From positions 33,347-97,346 of the forward strand of contig JAJQHD010000022.1 in the NCBI GenBank assembly GCA_021199855.1: 64,000 nt of DNA, in the 5' to 3' direction. This document shows positions 5,881 to 14,680 of the stretch, one piece after another (position 1 is the stretch's first letter; every line of letters starts with the position of its first letter). Origin of the DNA: Oscillospiraceae bacterium. GTDB taxonomy: Bacteria; Bacillota; Clostridia; Oscillospirales; Ruminococcaceae. A program made the position numbers and the translations under genes. Below the pieces are notes generated by a model that was not told the origin of the DNA, did not search any database, and worked only from the letters and a program-made list of their open reading frames with translations.

Positions 5881-8199
5881 GTGACCAATTTTGATAGAGT
5901 ATACCCCGCATCCGACTACACTGAAGAATCGATAGCTTCTATAAAGCATGCTATGAAGCTAGCATCCGATTTCGGTCACACCTACGTCGGAACTGAGCAT
6001 CTACTTTTGTCTTTTCTGAAAGATAACCCCGCAAACTCTGCCGGCGGGATTCTTTCAGACTATGGCGTCAGCTACCAGGCTGTCAATAAGAAGATATGTG
6101 AAATGGCAGGGAAAGGAATAAAGCGGACTAACTTAGATACCGACTCATTCACTCCAGCCGCCAGAAGAAGCCTGAAATTTGCAAAGAAAACGGCAAATGA
6201 TCACGGCGCCCAAAAAGCCGGCACCGAGCATATTTTATATGCGATTTTAGGTCAGCAAAACTCGACTGCAGGCTGTATTTTGGGCGAACTCACCGGCAAC
6301 TCTTCCCGCATTTTTGCCGCAACCGCCGAAATAATTGAGCACGACAGCCGCATCGAATCCACATACCGCCCTCAGCCGAAAGCTCCAAACCTCGAAAAAT
6401 TCGGCTTTGACATGGTTAAGAAAGCAAGCTCAGGCGAATTCGACCCTTGCGCCATGCGAGACTCTGAAATCGAGCGAATAATCGGGATTTTACTTCGCCG
6501 TCAGAAGAACAATCCCTGCCTTGTAGGTGAAGCCGGAGTAGGGAAAACCGCCGTTGTCGAAGCTCTTGCCGGCAAAATCGCCGAAGGAAACGTCCCCGAA
6601 CAGCTTGTGGGCACCCGGATATATTCCCTCAGCCTTACGCAACTGCTTGCCGGTGCCAAATATCGTGGCGACTTCGAGGAGCGCCTCAAATATTGCATCG
6701 ACGAAGCCGCAACCATCGACGGAATCATCCTCTTCATCGACGAAATCCACATGCTTATCGGTGCCGGTGCGGCGGAGGGAGCAATCGACGCCGCAAATAT
6801 CTTAAAGCCGATGCTTGCCCGTGGCGAAATCCGTGTAATCGGCGCGACGACCTATGACGAATATCGAAAGACAATCGAGAAGGACAAAGCCCTCGACCGT
6901 CGCTTTTCAATCGTCCGAATAAACGAGCCGGATGAAGCGACCGCAATAACCATGCTGACACGCCTGAAACCGAAGTACGAATCACATCATCATGTCAGAA
7001 TCACCGACGAAGCGATAAGAAAGGCAGTCGAACTCTCGAATCGCACTATTCCCGACAGATACCTTCCCGACAAGGCAATCGATATCTTAGACGAGACCTG
7101 TTCTTCCGTTAAGCTGAAAAGCTTTACGAAGCGGCAAAGCATAAGTAAACTCGCAGGAAGCTTAACCGCAGAGGGACTTACAGAGCGGTATCTCAGCGAA
7201 CTCACCAGCAGAGTAATAACACCAACCGTCACCGGAAAGGATATTGCAAGGTGCATAGCTTTACAGACCGCCATTCCCGGCGAGGACGAGTTTATCCGGA
7301 ATATTCCACAAATCGAAACCGCCTTGAAGTCCCGTGTAATCGGTCAGGACGAAGCGATTTCGGAAGTCATAAACGCCATTCGCCGTTCCGGTTCCGGTCT
7401 TCGTGACGAAAACCGCCCGATTGCAACTTTACTATTCTCTGGACCGACAGGTGTCGGCAAGACTTCTCTTGCCAAAGCGGTCTCAGAAGCGATTTTCGGC
7501 AGTGACGACAGGCTGATTCACCTCGATATGTCCGAATTTTCCGAAAAATACTCGCTTTCCCGCCTTATCGGTTCACCTCCCGGATATATCGGAAGCGAAA
7601 ACGGCGGCGAACTCACCGAGCGTGTGAGAAAGTCGCCCTACAGCGCCGTCCTATTCGATGAGCTTGAAAAAGCAGACAGGGACGTTCTTTCAATCCTGCT
7701 TCAAATCTGCGACAACGGCTTTCTCACCGATTCGCAGGGCAGACACGTCTCATTCCGCAATATTGTCGTAATCATGACAACGAATATCACCACTTCAAAG
7801 TCCACATCCTGCGGCTTTATCTCTGCCGAAAGTTCTGACAGAAGCACTTTTTCAAGACAGTTTTCAAGCGAACTATTGAACCGGATTGACGCCATATGTA
7901 GCTTCAATCGCCTGTCAGGAGATTCCTGCCGTGAACTGACAAGGCAACTGCTTTCACAGCTTGGCAATCGAGCTTTGTCAGCCGGTGTTCGTCTCAGTTA
8001 TGCCGACGGAATCGAGGATTACATTCTCTCAAAGTCTAACACTTCTGAATTCGGAGCTCGTGAGATTAAGCGAGTGATAGCTTCAGAAATCGAAAACCCT
8101 CTTGCCTATGAACTGTCAATCGGCAGAAAGGGAGAGCTTATGTGCGAAATAAAAGACGGCAAGGCTCTTTTCAGAAGAAGCCTCACCGTCTCTGCATAA
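5881..8199 (+). CDS. clpC: ClpC-type AAA+ ATPase (Clp protease unfoldase)
   Basis: 772 residues starting at GTG after GTGAGG. Two N-terminal Clp_N repeats (about 10-145) contain the duplicated GTEHLLL/GTEHILY motif. D1 follows with Walker A GEAGVGKT (216-223) and Walker B LFIDEIH; D2 has GPTGVGKT (521-528) and Walker B FDELEK. Hsp100 ATPases of this class unfold substrates and feed them to ClpP. A C-G-F tripeptide in D2 sits where ClpC carries its ClpP-docking loop, so partnership with ClpP is likely. The middle linker is short and lacks an obvious full ClpC M-domain or UVR motif. In Bacilli clpC sits in ctsR-mcsA-mcsB-clpC-radA; here only radA is adjacent, and convergent. ClpA-like naming is the alternative. 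Confidence 0.88.
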   Translation: MTNFDRVYPASDYTEESIASIKHAMKLASDFGHTYVGTEHLLLSFLKDNPANSAGGILSDYGVSYQAVNKKICEMAGKGIKRTNLDTDSFTPAARRSLKFAKKTANDHGAQKAGTEHILYAILGQQNSTAGCILGELTGNSSRIFAATAEIIEHDSRIESTYRPQPKAPNLEKFGFDMVKKASSGEFDPCAMRDSEIERIIGILLRRQKNNPCLVGEAGVGKTAVVEALAGKIAEGNVPEQLVGTRIYSLSLTQLLAGAKYRGDFEERLKYCIDEAATIDGIILFIDEIHMLIGAGAAEGAIDAANILKPMLARGEIRVIGATTYDEYRKTIEKDKALDRRFSIVRINEPDEATAITMLTRLKPKYESHHHVRITDEAIRKAVELSNRTIPDRYLPDKAIDILDETCSSVKLKSFTKRQSISKLAGSLTAEGLTERYLSELTSRVITPTVTGKDIARCIALQTAIPGEDEFIRNIPQIETALKSRVIGQDEAISEVINAIRRSGSGLRDENRPIATLLFSGPTGVGKTSLAKAVSEAIFGSDDRLIHLDMSEFSEKYSLSRLIGSPPGYIGSENGGELTERVRKSPYSAVLFDELEKADRDVLSILLQICDNGFLTDSQGRHVSFRNIVVIMTTNITTSKSTSCGFISAESSDRSTFSRQFSSELLNRIDAICSFNRLSGDSCRELTRQLLSQLGNRALSAGVRLSYADGIEDYILSKSNTSEFGAREIKRVIASEIENPLAYELSIGRKGELMCEIKDGKALFRRSLTVSA

Positions 8200-8241
8200 C
8201 AAAGCAAGCGACTGTAAAGCCACTTGCCATTACAACTATAT

Positions 8242-9621
8242 TTAGTCTAAAGCCGCATTGAACGCCTGCCGGAGGTTTGAAACTGGGACAATCTGAATTT
8301 TGTGCCCTCCCTGAATCCCGGACATTCCGCTTCTCGGGACAATGCACTTTTCGAACCCGAGCCTTTCGGCTTCTTTAATCCTCTGTTCTAGGTGCGACAC
8401 GCTTCTCAGCTCACCGCCCAGTCCAATCTCGCCAAATGCGATAACATCGTCTCCAATGGGCTTGTCTTTTAGAGAAGAATAGAGTGCCAGCGCCACCGGC
8501 AAATCTGCCGCCGGTTCGTTGATTTTGAGCCCACCAACAACATTTACGTAGATATCGAGATTTCCGAAGTAGAATCCGACCCGCTTTTCGAGCACCGCTG
8601 TAATCAGCCACACACGGTTGTAGTCAAACCCGCTTGCCGACCTCCTCGGAACCTGTAGCCCCGATTTTGTGACGAGCGCCTGCACTTCCGCTAAGATGGG
8701 ACGAGAACCTTCCATAACGCACGCAACACAACACCCGGAAACTCCCGTCGGTCGCCCTTCAAGAAGCATCTGCGAGGGATTCTTGACCTCAACGAGCCCG
8801 GAATTCTGCATGTCAAACATTCCGATTTCGTTGGTAGACCCGAATCTGTTTTTTGCCGCCCGGAGAATCCTGTATGACAGCGTCCGTTCTCCTTCAAAAT
8901 AGAGAACCGCATCGACGATATGTTCCATGACCTTCGGACCGGCAATTGCGCCGTCCTTGTTGACGTGCCCGACTATGAAGAACGGAATCTCCTCAGCTTT
9001 GGCTGTCCTCATGAATAGCGACGTGCACTCCCTGACCTGTGTTATTGACCCAGCTGACGAGTTCAAATCATTAATCGACATCGTCTGAATCGAATCTATG
9101 ATGACGATATCCGGCTTGTTTTTGGAAATCGTCTCACAGATTGACCTCGCATCCGACTCCGCCAGAAGATAGAGATTTTCGGTGGTAACCCCAAGCCTTG
9201 AAGCCCTCAGCTTAATTTGTCTTACGGATTCCTCACCGGAAACATACAAAATCTCCTTGTCACGTCCCATATATTCGCAAATCTGCAAAAGCAAAGTCGA
9301 CTTTCCGATTCCCGGTTCGCCGCTTATAAGGACGACCGAGCCTTTGACAAGCCCGCCTCCCAATACTCTGTCGAGCTCGGAAATGCCCGTGTGATACCTT
9401 GTCTCATTCTCTTTATCAATCGGGTCGCCTAAATTCACAATCTTGTCGGCTAAGTCCACTCCGCCGGAATTCTTACCTGAAAAGCTAGATGACTTTACGG
9501 CGGGCTGGAGCGCCACTTCTTCAAGAGAGTTCCACGCCCCGCAGTTCGGGCATTTCCCGTTCCATTTCGGAGTTTCCGCACCACATTCGCGGCAGACATA
9601 GGCAGTGCTTGATTTTGCCAC
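8242..9621 (-). CDS. radA: DNA repair protein RadA
   Basis: 459 residues. The N-terminal zinc finger has C10, C13, C24 and C27 (CRECG...CPNCG). The RecA-like ATPase has Walker A GEPGIGKST (about 100-108) and the family-specific AAKNRFGSTNEIG motif. The C-terminal third is the Lon-protease-like domain (VGGLKINEPAADLPVALAL), as in all RadA/Sms. It is a branch-migration helicase that helps process recombination intermediates. The ATG follows AAAGGAATG. It is downstream of and co-directional with the amidase gene, about 21 bases away, so they probably share a transcript. It converges on clpC; between them is only a weak hairpin without a T tail. Confidence 0.96.
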   Translation of the reverse strand: MAKSSTAYVCRECGAETPKWNGKCPNCGAWNSLEEVALQPAVKSSSFSGKNSGGVDLADKIVNLGDPIDKENETRYHTGISELDRVLGGGLVKGSVVLISGEPGIGKSTLLLQICEYMGRDKEILYVSGEESVRQIKLRASRLGVTTENLYLLAESDARSICETISKNKPDIVIIDSIQTMSINDLNSSAGSITQVRECTSLFMRTAKAEEIPFFIVGHVNKDGAIAGPKVMEHIVDAVLYFEGERTLSYRILRAAKNRFGSTNEIGMFDMQNSGLVEVKNPSQMLLEGRPTGVSGCCVACVMEGSRPILAEVQALVTKSGLQVPRRSASGFDYNRVWLITAVLEKRVGFYFGNLDIYVNVVGGLKINEPAADLPVALALYSSLKDKPIGDDVIAFGEIGLGGELRSVSHLEQRIKEAERLGFEKCIVPRSGMSGIQGGHKIQIVPVSNLRQAFNAALD

Positions 9622-9642
9622 TTTCTACATTCCTTTCAGTTC

Positions 9643-10380
9643 TCAGACTCCGTAGTCCGAGAAGATATATTCCAGAATACCCGAGAACAAAGTAAATGCC
9701 ACTTCACTCTGGTATTCTTCTGTTTCCAGTTTATCCGCTTCCTCCTGATTCGAGAGAAACCCACATTCCGCCATCACAGCAGGGCACTCAGCGAAATGCA
9801 GAAGATATATCTCGCTTCCAACCGGCTTTGTCTCACGCTCGTTTTCGGGTTGAAGATATTTCACAAAGCTATCCTGCAGAATCCCCGCCAACTTTGCACT
9901 TTCCGAATTTTCGGCAGTATAAAACATCTGCGCACCCGAGTATCTTGAATCGGTATAGGTGTTCTGATGAATCGAGATGAAAATCGCATTATCCACAGAA
10001 TTCACAATCGCCAGCCGGTTTTCCATGTCCGACTTCTTCTGATTTCCCAAGCCTGTAACTCCCGGGTCGTGAATCGAAGTATCGGTAGATCTCGTGACTA
10101 TAGTATCAAACCCAGCCGCTTCGAGCATTCCCTGAAGCTTCAGCATAATGCTGAGGTTTATATCTTTTTCTTCGATGCCGTTAATGCTGACACATCCGCT
10201 GTCGATTCCGCCGTGACCTGCGTCTAAGATTATAGTCGGATAGACGCTGTCCGTTTCCGCATCCACGGGGATAACCGCAATCGGCTCGTCAGCCGTATTC
10301 ACAAATCCAAAAACCAGTAAGAATGCGCATAGCATCACAATAAGCGCACCAACCCGGTTAGTCCAAAGCTTCTTCAACAT
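9643..10380 (-). CDS. cwlD: N-acetylmuramoyl-L-alanine amidase, CwlD-like (Amidase_3)
   Basis: 245 residues with an N-terminal transmembrane anchor or uncleaved signal (GALIVMLCAFLLVFGFV, residues 11-27) and one extracellular Amidase_3 domain. Zinc ligands are visible in DAGHGG (His), GIEEKD (Glu) and SIHQN (His); the catalytic Glu is in MAECGFLSN. The enzyme cleaves the lactyl-peptide amide bond of peptidoglycan. Its size and single-domain form match CwlD, which makes muramic-delta-lactam in spore cortex, and spoIIR in the same window shows a sporulating host. The start is fixed by CGGAGG at 10385-10390. An AT-rich palindrome lies just upstream. A general cell-wall amidase is the alternative. 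Confidence 0.85.
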   Translation of the reverse strand: MLKKLWTNRVGALIVMLCAFLLVFGFVNTADEPIAVIPVDAETDSVYPTIILDAGHGGIDSGCVSINGIEEKDINLSIMLKLQGMLEAAGFDTIVTRSTDTSIHDPGVTGLGNQKKSDMENRLAIVNSVDNAIFISIHQNTYTDSRYSGAQMFYTAENSESAKLAGILQDSFVKYLQPENERETKPVGSEIYLLHFAECPAVMAECGFLSNQEEADKLETEEYQSEVAFTLFSGILEYIFSDYGV

Positions 10381-10401
10381 AAGAAAACCTCCGAAAGTTG
10401 T

Positions 10402-10427
10402 TTTTTACAAAACTTGTTTTGTAAAAA
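10402..10427. repeat. AT-rich perfect palindrome upstream of the amidase gene
   Basis: TTTTTACAAAAC (10402-10413) and GTTTTGTAAAAA (10416-10427) are perfect inverted arms with a two-base centre. It lies about 21 bases before the amidase ATG on the minus strand. It has no 3' T run in either direction, so it may be an operator or an mRNA hairpin rather than a terminator. Confidence 0.6.
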
Positions 10428-10455
10428 CTTATGAGGTTGTCTTATGTTTTATGCT

Positions 10456-11022
10456 TTATTTTCCGTAGACTATCTTTGCCTTCATATCGTAGTTCTTGTA
10501 TCCGATATAGAAAGCAATATAGCAAGTGGCGAGGAAGGTTAGCGGCAGGATAGTTATGATGAGAAGCCCATACCACGGCAAATCAACCGCCGCCATAGTT
10601 GTGCTCACCCCATCAACCATCGAATTCGGAGCAAATAAGTATGTCCACGGCATGAAGTAGAATGCCAGTGTCTTGTACCACGGATAGAAGTCATAAGAAA
10701 CAATCCTGAATTTGGAGAGATAGACGAGTATTACGAAGATGTAGTTGATTCCGGTCGGGATAAGTCCCATCATAAATCCAAAGTAGGAGTTGTCGACGCC
10801 GTCAAGCCTTGCGTCCTTGATTCCCGCCTTTTTGCCTGCCTTGGAGCAGAAATCCCCATAGAGGCAGATGCACGCGCCAGTTGAGCAGATTCCGAACACA
10901 ACGCTCATACCAACTCCGATGCTTTGGTAAGCCATCGGAAAGAACATGACTATTACAAAAGAGGCAAGCTCACAGATAATAAGGTAGAGAGCTGATTGAG
11001 CCAAAAGCTTAGGTTTATTCAT
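10456..11022 (-). CDS. Membrane protein of unknown function
   Basis: 188 residues from the ATG at 11022 (MNKPKLLAQ); the frame extends upstream to 11061. Four to five hydrophobic segments are visible: about residues 9-30 (LYLIICELASFVIVMFF), 36-56, 85-105 (IPTGINYIFVILVYL), a Trp/Pro-rich loop, and 150-175. I see no catalytic or transporter signature and do not recognise the family. The start is uncertain: GGAGG lies well upstream inside the longer frame, and AAGGATG is about 13 bases from the chosen ATG. It probably heads the minus-strand transcript continuing through the amidase to radA. Confidence 0.6.
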   Translation of the reverse strand: MNKPKLLAQSALYLIICELASFVIVMFFPMAYQSIGVGMSVVFGICSTGACICLYGDFCSKAGKKAGIKDARLDGVDNSYFGFMMGLIPTGINYIFVILVYLSKFRIVSYDFYPWYKTLAFYFMPWTYLFAPNSMVDGVSTTMAAVDLPWYGLLIITILPLTFLATCYIAFYIGYKNYDMKAKIVYGK

Positions 11023-11151
11023 AATGGTATCATCATCCTTGAGAAAAAGTTGTACCTCCATTATATATCATTTTCCCGAAAAGCACAATGCACAAATAGA
11101 ATTTTTCTGTTCCAAATGGGCAAAATAGTCTGAGAAATGGAGGCTTATAGC

Positions 11152-11331
11152 ATGAAGAAAATCAAAAAAGGCGACAAAGTCAGAATCTATCGACCAAAAG
11201 GCGAGGTAATCCCCGTGTTCAAGGAAAACACGATAGTCGATAACTACACCGACGAAAACGGGAGAGTCTACAATCGCTCTGAGGAGAATATTCTTCTTGC
11301 TCGGGACGAAGTCGACGCCAACAAAAAGTGA
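11152..11331 (+). CDS. Small basic protein of unknown function
   Basis: 59 residues, MKKIKKGDKVRIYRPKGEV and on, with an excellent GGAGG eight bases before the ATG. The start of the sequence (KGDKVRIYRPKG) looks like a small beta-barrel/KOW-type fold, but that is only a resemblance. The rest is charged and soluble. It lies between the divergent membrane-protein gene and the promoter at 11332. The in-frame start at 11137 would lie within the Shine-Dalgarno region and is not preferred. Confidence 0.6.
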   Translation: MKKIKKGDKVRIYRPKGEVIPVFKENTIVDNYTDENGRVYNRSEENILLARDEVDANKK

Positions 11332-11360
11332 TTGCAAACCTGAGTTCAAAGTAGTATAAT
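11332..11360 (+). promoter_or_regulatory. SigA-type promoter of the recD2 cluster
   Basis: TTGCAA (11332-11337), 17-base spacer, TATAAT (11355-11360). It starts right after the stop codon of the preceding small gene and would drive the 100-residue protein, recD2, comF and mreB. Confidence 0.75.
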
Positions 11361-11423
11361 TTCAGTAACGCCTTCTGACAAATCCGAATACTATGGCAAT
11401 AAAAGCTGTATGGAGGAGTCAGA

Positions 11424-11726
11424 ATGGTACTTATAAAATTAGCGATAGGCTTAGCGTTTGTTTTAGCAGTATTTTTTGCAGTGGAGCTCATCAACGAGCA
11501 CTATTGCCGCAAAGAGACAGAATTAAGACCGCAGGCGGAGATAAGGATATACTACGAATCTGATTGTGAGTGCTTCGAGTGGCTGGTTGAAAAAATGAAA
11601 GAGTCGAAAGCCGTCCGGGATTGCAAGGCAAGGCTCATCGTAGTTGATTCGGTCAGAACAGAAGAATCTAAAAAGTGGCTTCAGAGCCTGCAGAAAAAGA
11701 TGGGAAACGCATTTGATATCGAATAG
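11424..11726 (+). CDS. Small single-pass membrane protein, unknown function
   Basis: 100 residues. An N-terminal transmembrane helix (LIKLAIGLAFVLAVFFAVEL, residues 3-22) is followed by a soluble part with a CEC motif (YYESDCECFEWLVEKM, about 43-58) and a charged C-terminus. Similar short proteins with YxSDCEC-like sequences may adopt a thioredoxin- or glutaredoxin-like start, but nothing here proves redox activity. TATGGAGGAGTCAGA precedes the ATG. It is first in the recD2-comF-mreB run, with recD2 starting 13 bases after its stop, so co-expression is likely. I do not recognise the family. Confidence 0.65.
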   Translation: MVLIKLAIGLAFVLAVFFAVELINEHYCRKETELRPQAEIRIYYESDCECFEWLVEKMKESKAVRDCKARLIVVDSVRTEESKKWLQSLQKKMGNAFDIE

Positions 11727-11739
11727 GGGAAGTGACAAC

Positions 11740-13986
11740 GTGGCAAAGACTGAAGAAGTGAAAATTTCCGGAACCGTCGACAGCGTGACATACCGCAACG
11801 ACAATAACGGCTTTGCCGTCATAACACTCGATTTGGGCGATGAGCTTCTGACAGTCGTCGGCGACCTCAGAAACGTGGATGAAGGAGAAGAGCTGGAACT
11901 CACCGGCACCTTCTCCGAGCATCCGAAATTCGGTCACCAGTTCAAGGCGTCAAGCTGTGTCCGCTCACTTCCGGTTGAGGTCTCCCAGATTCAGCGTTAT
12001 CTTGCAAGCGGCGTTGTAAAGGGCATAGGACCCGTCACCGCAAAAGCTTTAGTCAAGAAATTCGGAGAAGAAACCTTAGATATTCTAGAAAATCACCCCG
12101 AGCGCCTTACAGAAGTAAACGGCGTAACCGAAGCAAAGGCGAAAAAGTATTCGGAAGAGTTTTTGAAGGTAATCGGCTTCCGGAATGTAATCGGCTACTT
12201 CTCGAAGCTCGGAACTCCGACCGTCTATGGCGTCAAAGCATGGAAGCGTTACGGCGACAAGACAATCTCTCTTATCGAGCACAATCCGTATATTCTCTGC
12301 GGCACAGGAGTCGAAATCCCGTTCATGACTGCCGAGGAAATTGCCCGTGACAAGGGCATAGCTCCCGACAATTATCTCAGACTTTCCGCTGGAATCAAGT
12401 ATATCTTGAACGAAAACGCCCAGTCCGGGCACACTTGTCTTCCGAAGGACAAGCTTATAGAAACCGCATCGAGCTTCCTGAAGTGCGACAAAGAGCTCAT
12501 AAACAAGACGATATCCTCCGAAGCTGAGGACGAAAATCTTTACATCTACATAAAAAATGACAAGCAGTATGTCATGCTGAAGGAATACTTCACCGCAGAG
12601 GACTATATCTCCCGAAGACTATCTATCATGAATTCCCTTGCATTCGACACCGGAATCAACTATGATGAGGTAATAGATCTTGCCGAAGAGGAATTCAATA
12701 TTACATACGAAGAAAAACAGCGCCTTGCAATCAATACGGCTCTTTCAAAAGGCTTCATGATTCTGACCGGCGGACCCGGAACCGGCAAGACGACAACCCT
12801 TAACGCAATTATTTCCCTTCTCGAACAGCAGGGACAGGAGGTCTTCATCTGTGCCCCAACCGGCAGAGCCGCAAAGAGAGCTTCTGAACTGACGGGCAGG
12901 GAAGCGATGACCATCCACCGCCTTTTGGGCGTAATCCCATCGGTGGACGACCAGTTCAGATTCGAGCACGACGAAGAGAATCTTCTTGACTGCGATGCTT
13001 TGGTCGTCGACGAAATGTCGATGGTTGATGTCCTTCTTTTCGAGTCGCTTTTAAGAGCCACCAAGATAAACTGCAAGCTCATAATGGTAGGCGACAGCGA
13101 CCAGCTTCCGAGCGTGGGAGCAGGAAATCTCCTCCATGACATAATCAAGAGCGGCACCGTCCCCGTAATCGCACTGACCGAGATTTTCCGTCAGGCAAGC
13201 GAAAGCGCAATCGTCACGAACGCCCATAAGATAGTCAAAGGCGAAATGCCCGACCTCAGCCGCAATAACAGCGATTTCTTCTTCATGCAACGCCTTGACT
13301 TCGAGTCCTGTGCCGAGCTGACAGTCGACCTGTGCCTGAACAGACTTCCGAAGACCTACGGCTTCTCTCCGATAGACGATATCCAGGTTCTGACTCCCAC
13401 AAGAAAAGGACCTCTAGGAACAGTAGAACTCAACAAGCTCCTTCAGCGTGAACTGAATCCGCCGTCATATGAAAAATCGGAGATAAAAACTCCGCAATAC
13501 ACCTTCCGCCTCGGCGACAAAGTCATGCAGGTAAAGAACGACTATGATTTAGAGTGGAAAAAGGGCAAGGAGGAAGGCTCCGGCATCTTCAACGGCGACA
13601 TCGGCGTCATAACCAAGCTGAACGGAATCTTAGGTGTCATGGAGATAGATTTCGACGGCAGAATCTGCAAGTACGACACGAAAAATCTCGACAATCTCGA
13701 ACTTTCCTACGCCGCAACCGTACATAAAAGCCAGGGCTGTGAGTTCGACGCAGTAATAATCCCGGTTTTAGGCGGCTATGACCGACTCTACTTCAGAAAT
13801 CTTCTCTACACGGCTGTAACGAGAGCCAAAAAGCTTCTCGTAATAGTCGGCTCCGCAAAGCGCCTTGAATTCATGGTGAATAACAACAGAAGGATGAACC
13901 GCTACACCTGCCTTGAGGACATGCTCCGCAAGGACAGCTATAAAGGCGATCACGAGGATATCTCCGGGGAGACTCCCGATGAATAA
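11740..13986 (+). CDS. recD2: RecD2 DNA helicase
   Basis: 748 residues from a GTG at 11740 preceded by AGGGGAAG. The frame is open to 11644, but the RecD2 family starts here (MAKTEEVKISGTVDSVTYRN). The N-terminal OB-like and HhH regions include GIGPVTAKALVKKFG and the helix-hairpin motif near VNGVTEAKAKK. The SF1B helicase core has Walker A GGPGTGKTT (344-352), VDEMSMVD, GDSDQLPSVGAG, EIFRQA, the ATVHKSQGCEFDAV box and YTAVTRAKK. RecD2 is a 5'-3' helicase acting in replication-fork stability and repair in bacteria without RecBCD, consistent with addAB here. It overlaps comF by eight bases. Confidence 0.95.
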   Translation: MAKTEEVKISGTVDSVTYRNDNNGFAVITLDLGDELLTVVGDLRNVDEGEELELTGTFSEHPKFGHQFKASSCVRSLPVEVSQIQRYLASGVVKGIGPVTAKALVKKFGEETLDILENHPERLTEVNGVTEAKAKKYSEEFLKVIGFRNVIGYFSKLGTPTVYGVKAWKRYGDKTISLIEHNPYILCGTGVEIPFMTAEEIARDKGIAPDNYLRLSAGIKYILNENAQSGHTCLPKDKLIETASSFLKCDKELINKTISSEAEDENLYIYIKNDKQYVMLKEYFTAEDYISRRLSIMNSLAFDTGINYDEVIDLAEEEFNITYEEKQRLAINTALSKGFMILTGGPGTGKTTTLNAIISLLEQQGQEVFICAPTGRAAKRASELTGREAMTIHRLLGVIPSVDDQFRFEHDEENLLDCDALVVDEMSMVDVLLFESLLRATKINCKLIMVGDSDQLPSVGAGNLLHDIIKSGTVPVIALTEIFRQASESAIVTNAHKIVKGEMPDLSRNNSDFFFMQRLDFESCAELTVDLCLNRLPKTYGFSPIDDIQVLTPTRKGPLGTVELNKLLQRELNPPSYEKSEIKTPQYTFRLGDKVMQVKNDYDLEWKKGKEEGSGIFNGDIGVITKLNGILGVMEIDFDGRICKYDTKNLDNLELSYAATVHKSQGCEFDAVIIPVLGGYDRLYFRNLLYTAVTRAKKLLVIVGSAKRLEFMVNNNRRMNRYTCLEDMLRKDSYKGDHEDISGETPDE

Positions 13987-14662
13987 AATTCTCTCAAGAC
14001 TTGTAAGCTTCGTCTACCCGAACAGGTGCGGCTTCTGCGGTGTTGTCATCAGGCACGACAAGCTGGTCTGCGCAAGATGTGCCGAGCGCGTCAACAAGGA
14101 AATCGAGCGCTCGAAAACCCAGTTTCCGCTTTATCTCAGCGTCGGTGAAGTCAGCTTTTCCGGCTGTTCAGCCGCTGGAAGCTATGACGCAGCAATCCGC
14201 GACGGCGTCCTCCGGCTTAAATACCACTACGGCGAAAATGCCGCAAAGTATCTCATTCCTGAGCTTCGGGACAATCTCCTGAGGTCTGGAATCGTCTCCC
14301 AGTGCGACATGATCACTTTCGTCCCGATGACCCGTACACGCAAGAATAAATACGGCTACAATCAGGCGGAAATAATCGCCAAGCTTCTCTCAAAAGAATT
14401 AGGAATCCCGGTGGTTAAGAATCTCATCAGAAAGAAGCACACCCGCAAGGCTCAGCACGAGCAGTCGCTCGAACAGCGAAAAATTCTCGCTTCAAAAGTA
14501 TACAAAGCCGGCAGAAATAAGAAGGATATTACCGGCAAAACAATTCTCCTCTGCGACGACATAATCACAAGCGGAAGCACTCTTTCTGAGTGTGCAAAGG
14601 TGCTCAAGGACAGAGGAGCCGAAAAGATCTACTGCGCAGTTCTTGCTCAGTTAGCGGATTAA
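13979..14662 (+). CDS. comFC: ComF family phosphoribosyltransferase-like protein
   Basis: 227 residues. The ATG at 13979 overlaps the end of recD2 (ATGAATAA). The N-terminal zinc-binding region has CGFCGVVI followed by CARCAERV (C-x2-C...C-x2-C). The C-terminal phosphoribosyltransferase-type fold has a clear PRPP loop, LLCDDIITSGSTLSEC (about 192-207), preceded by FVPMTRTRKNKYGYNQAE. ComFC proteins take part in DNA uptake and recombination during transformation; the exact activity is not settled. dprA at 25681 and a ComEA-like gene at 52486 provide other competence-type parts in this window, although these genes also occur in species never seen to transform. Confidence 0.92.
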   Translation: MNKILSRLVSFVYPNRCGFCGVVIRHDKLVCARCAERVNKEIERSKTQFPLYLSVGEVSFSGCSAAGSYDAAIRDGVLRLKYHYGENAAKYLIPELRDNLLRSGIVSQCDMITFVPMTRTRKNKYGYNQAEIIAKLLSKELGIPVVKNLIRKKHTRKAQHEQSLEQRKILASKVYKAGRNKKDITGKTILLCDDIITSGSTLSECAKVLKDRGAEKIYCAVLAQLAD

Positions 14663-14680
14663 GAAAAAGGAGGTGCCCCA

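Noticed and set aside
8200..8241. Terminator between clpC and radA
   Set aside because: Only a broken hairpin (GCAAG/CTTGC with two mismatches) without a T run; not strong enough to list.
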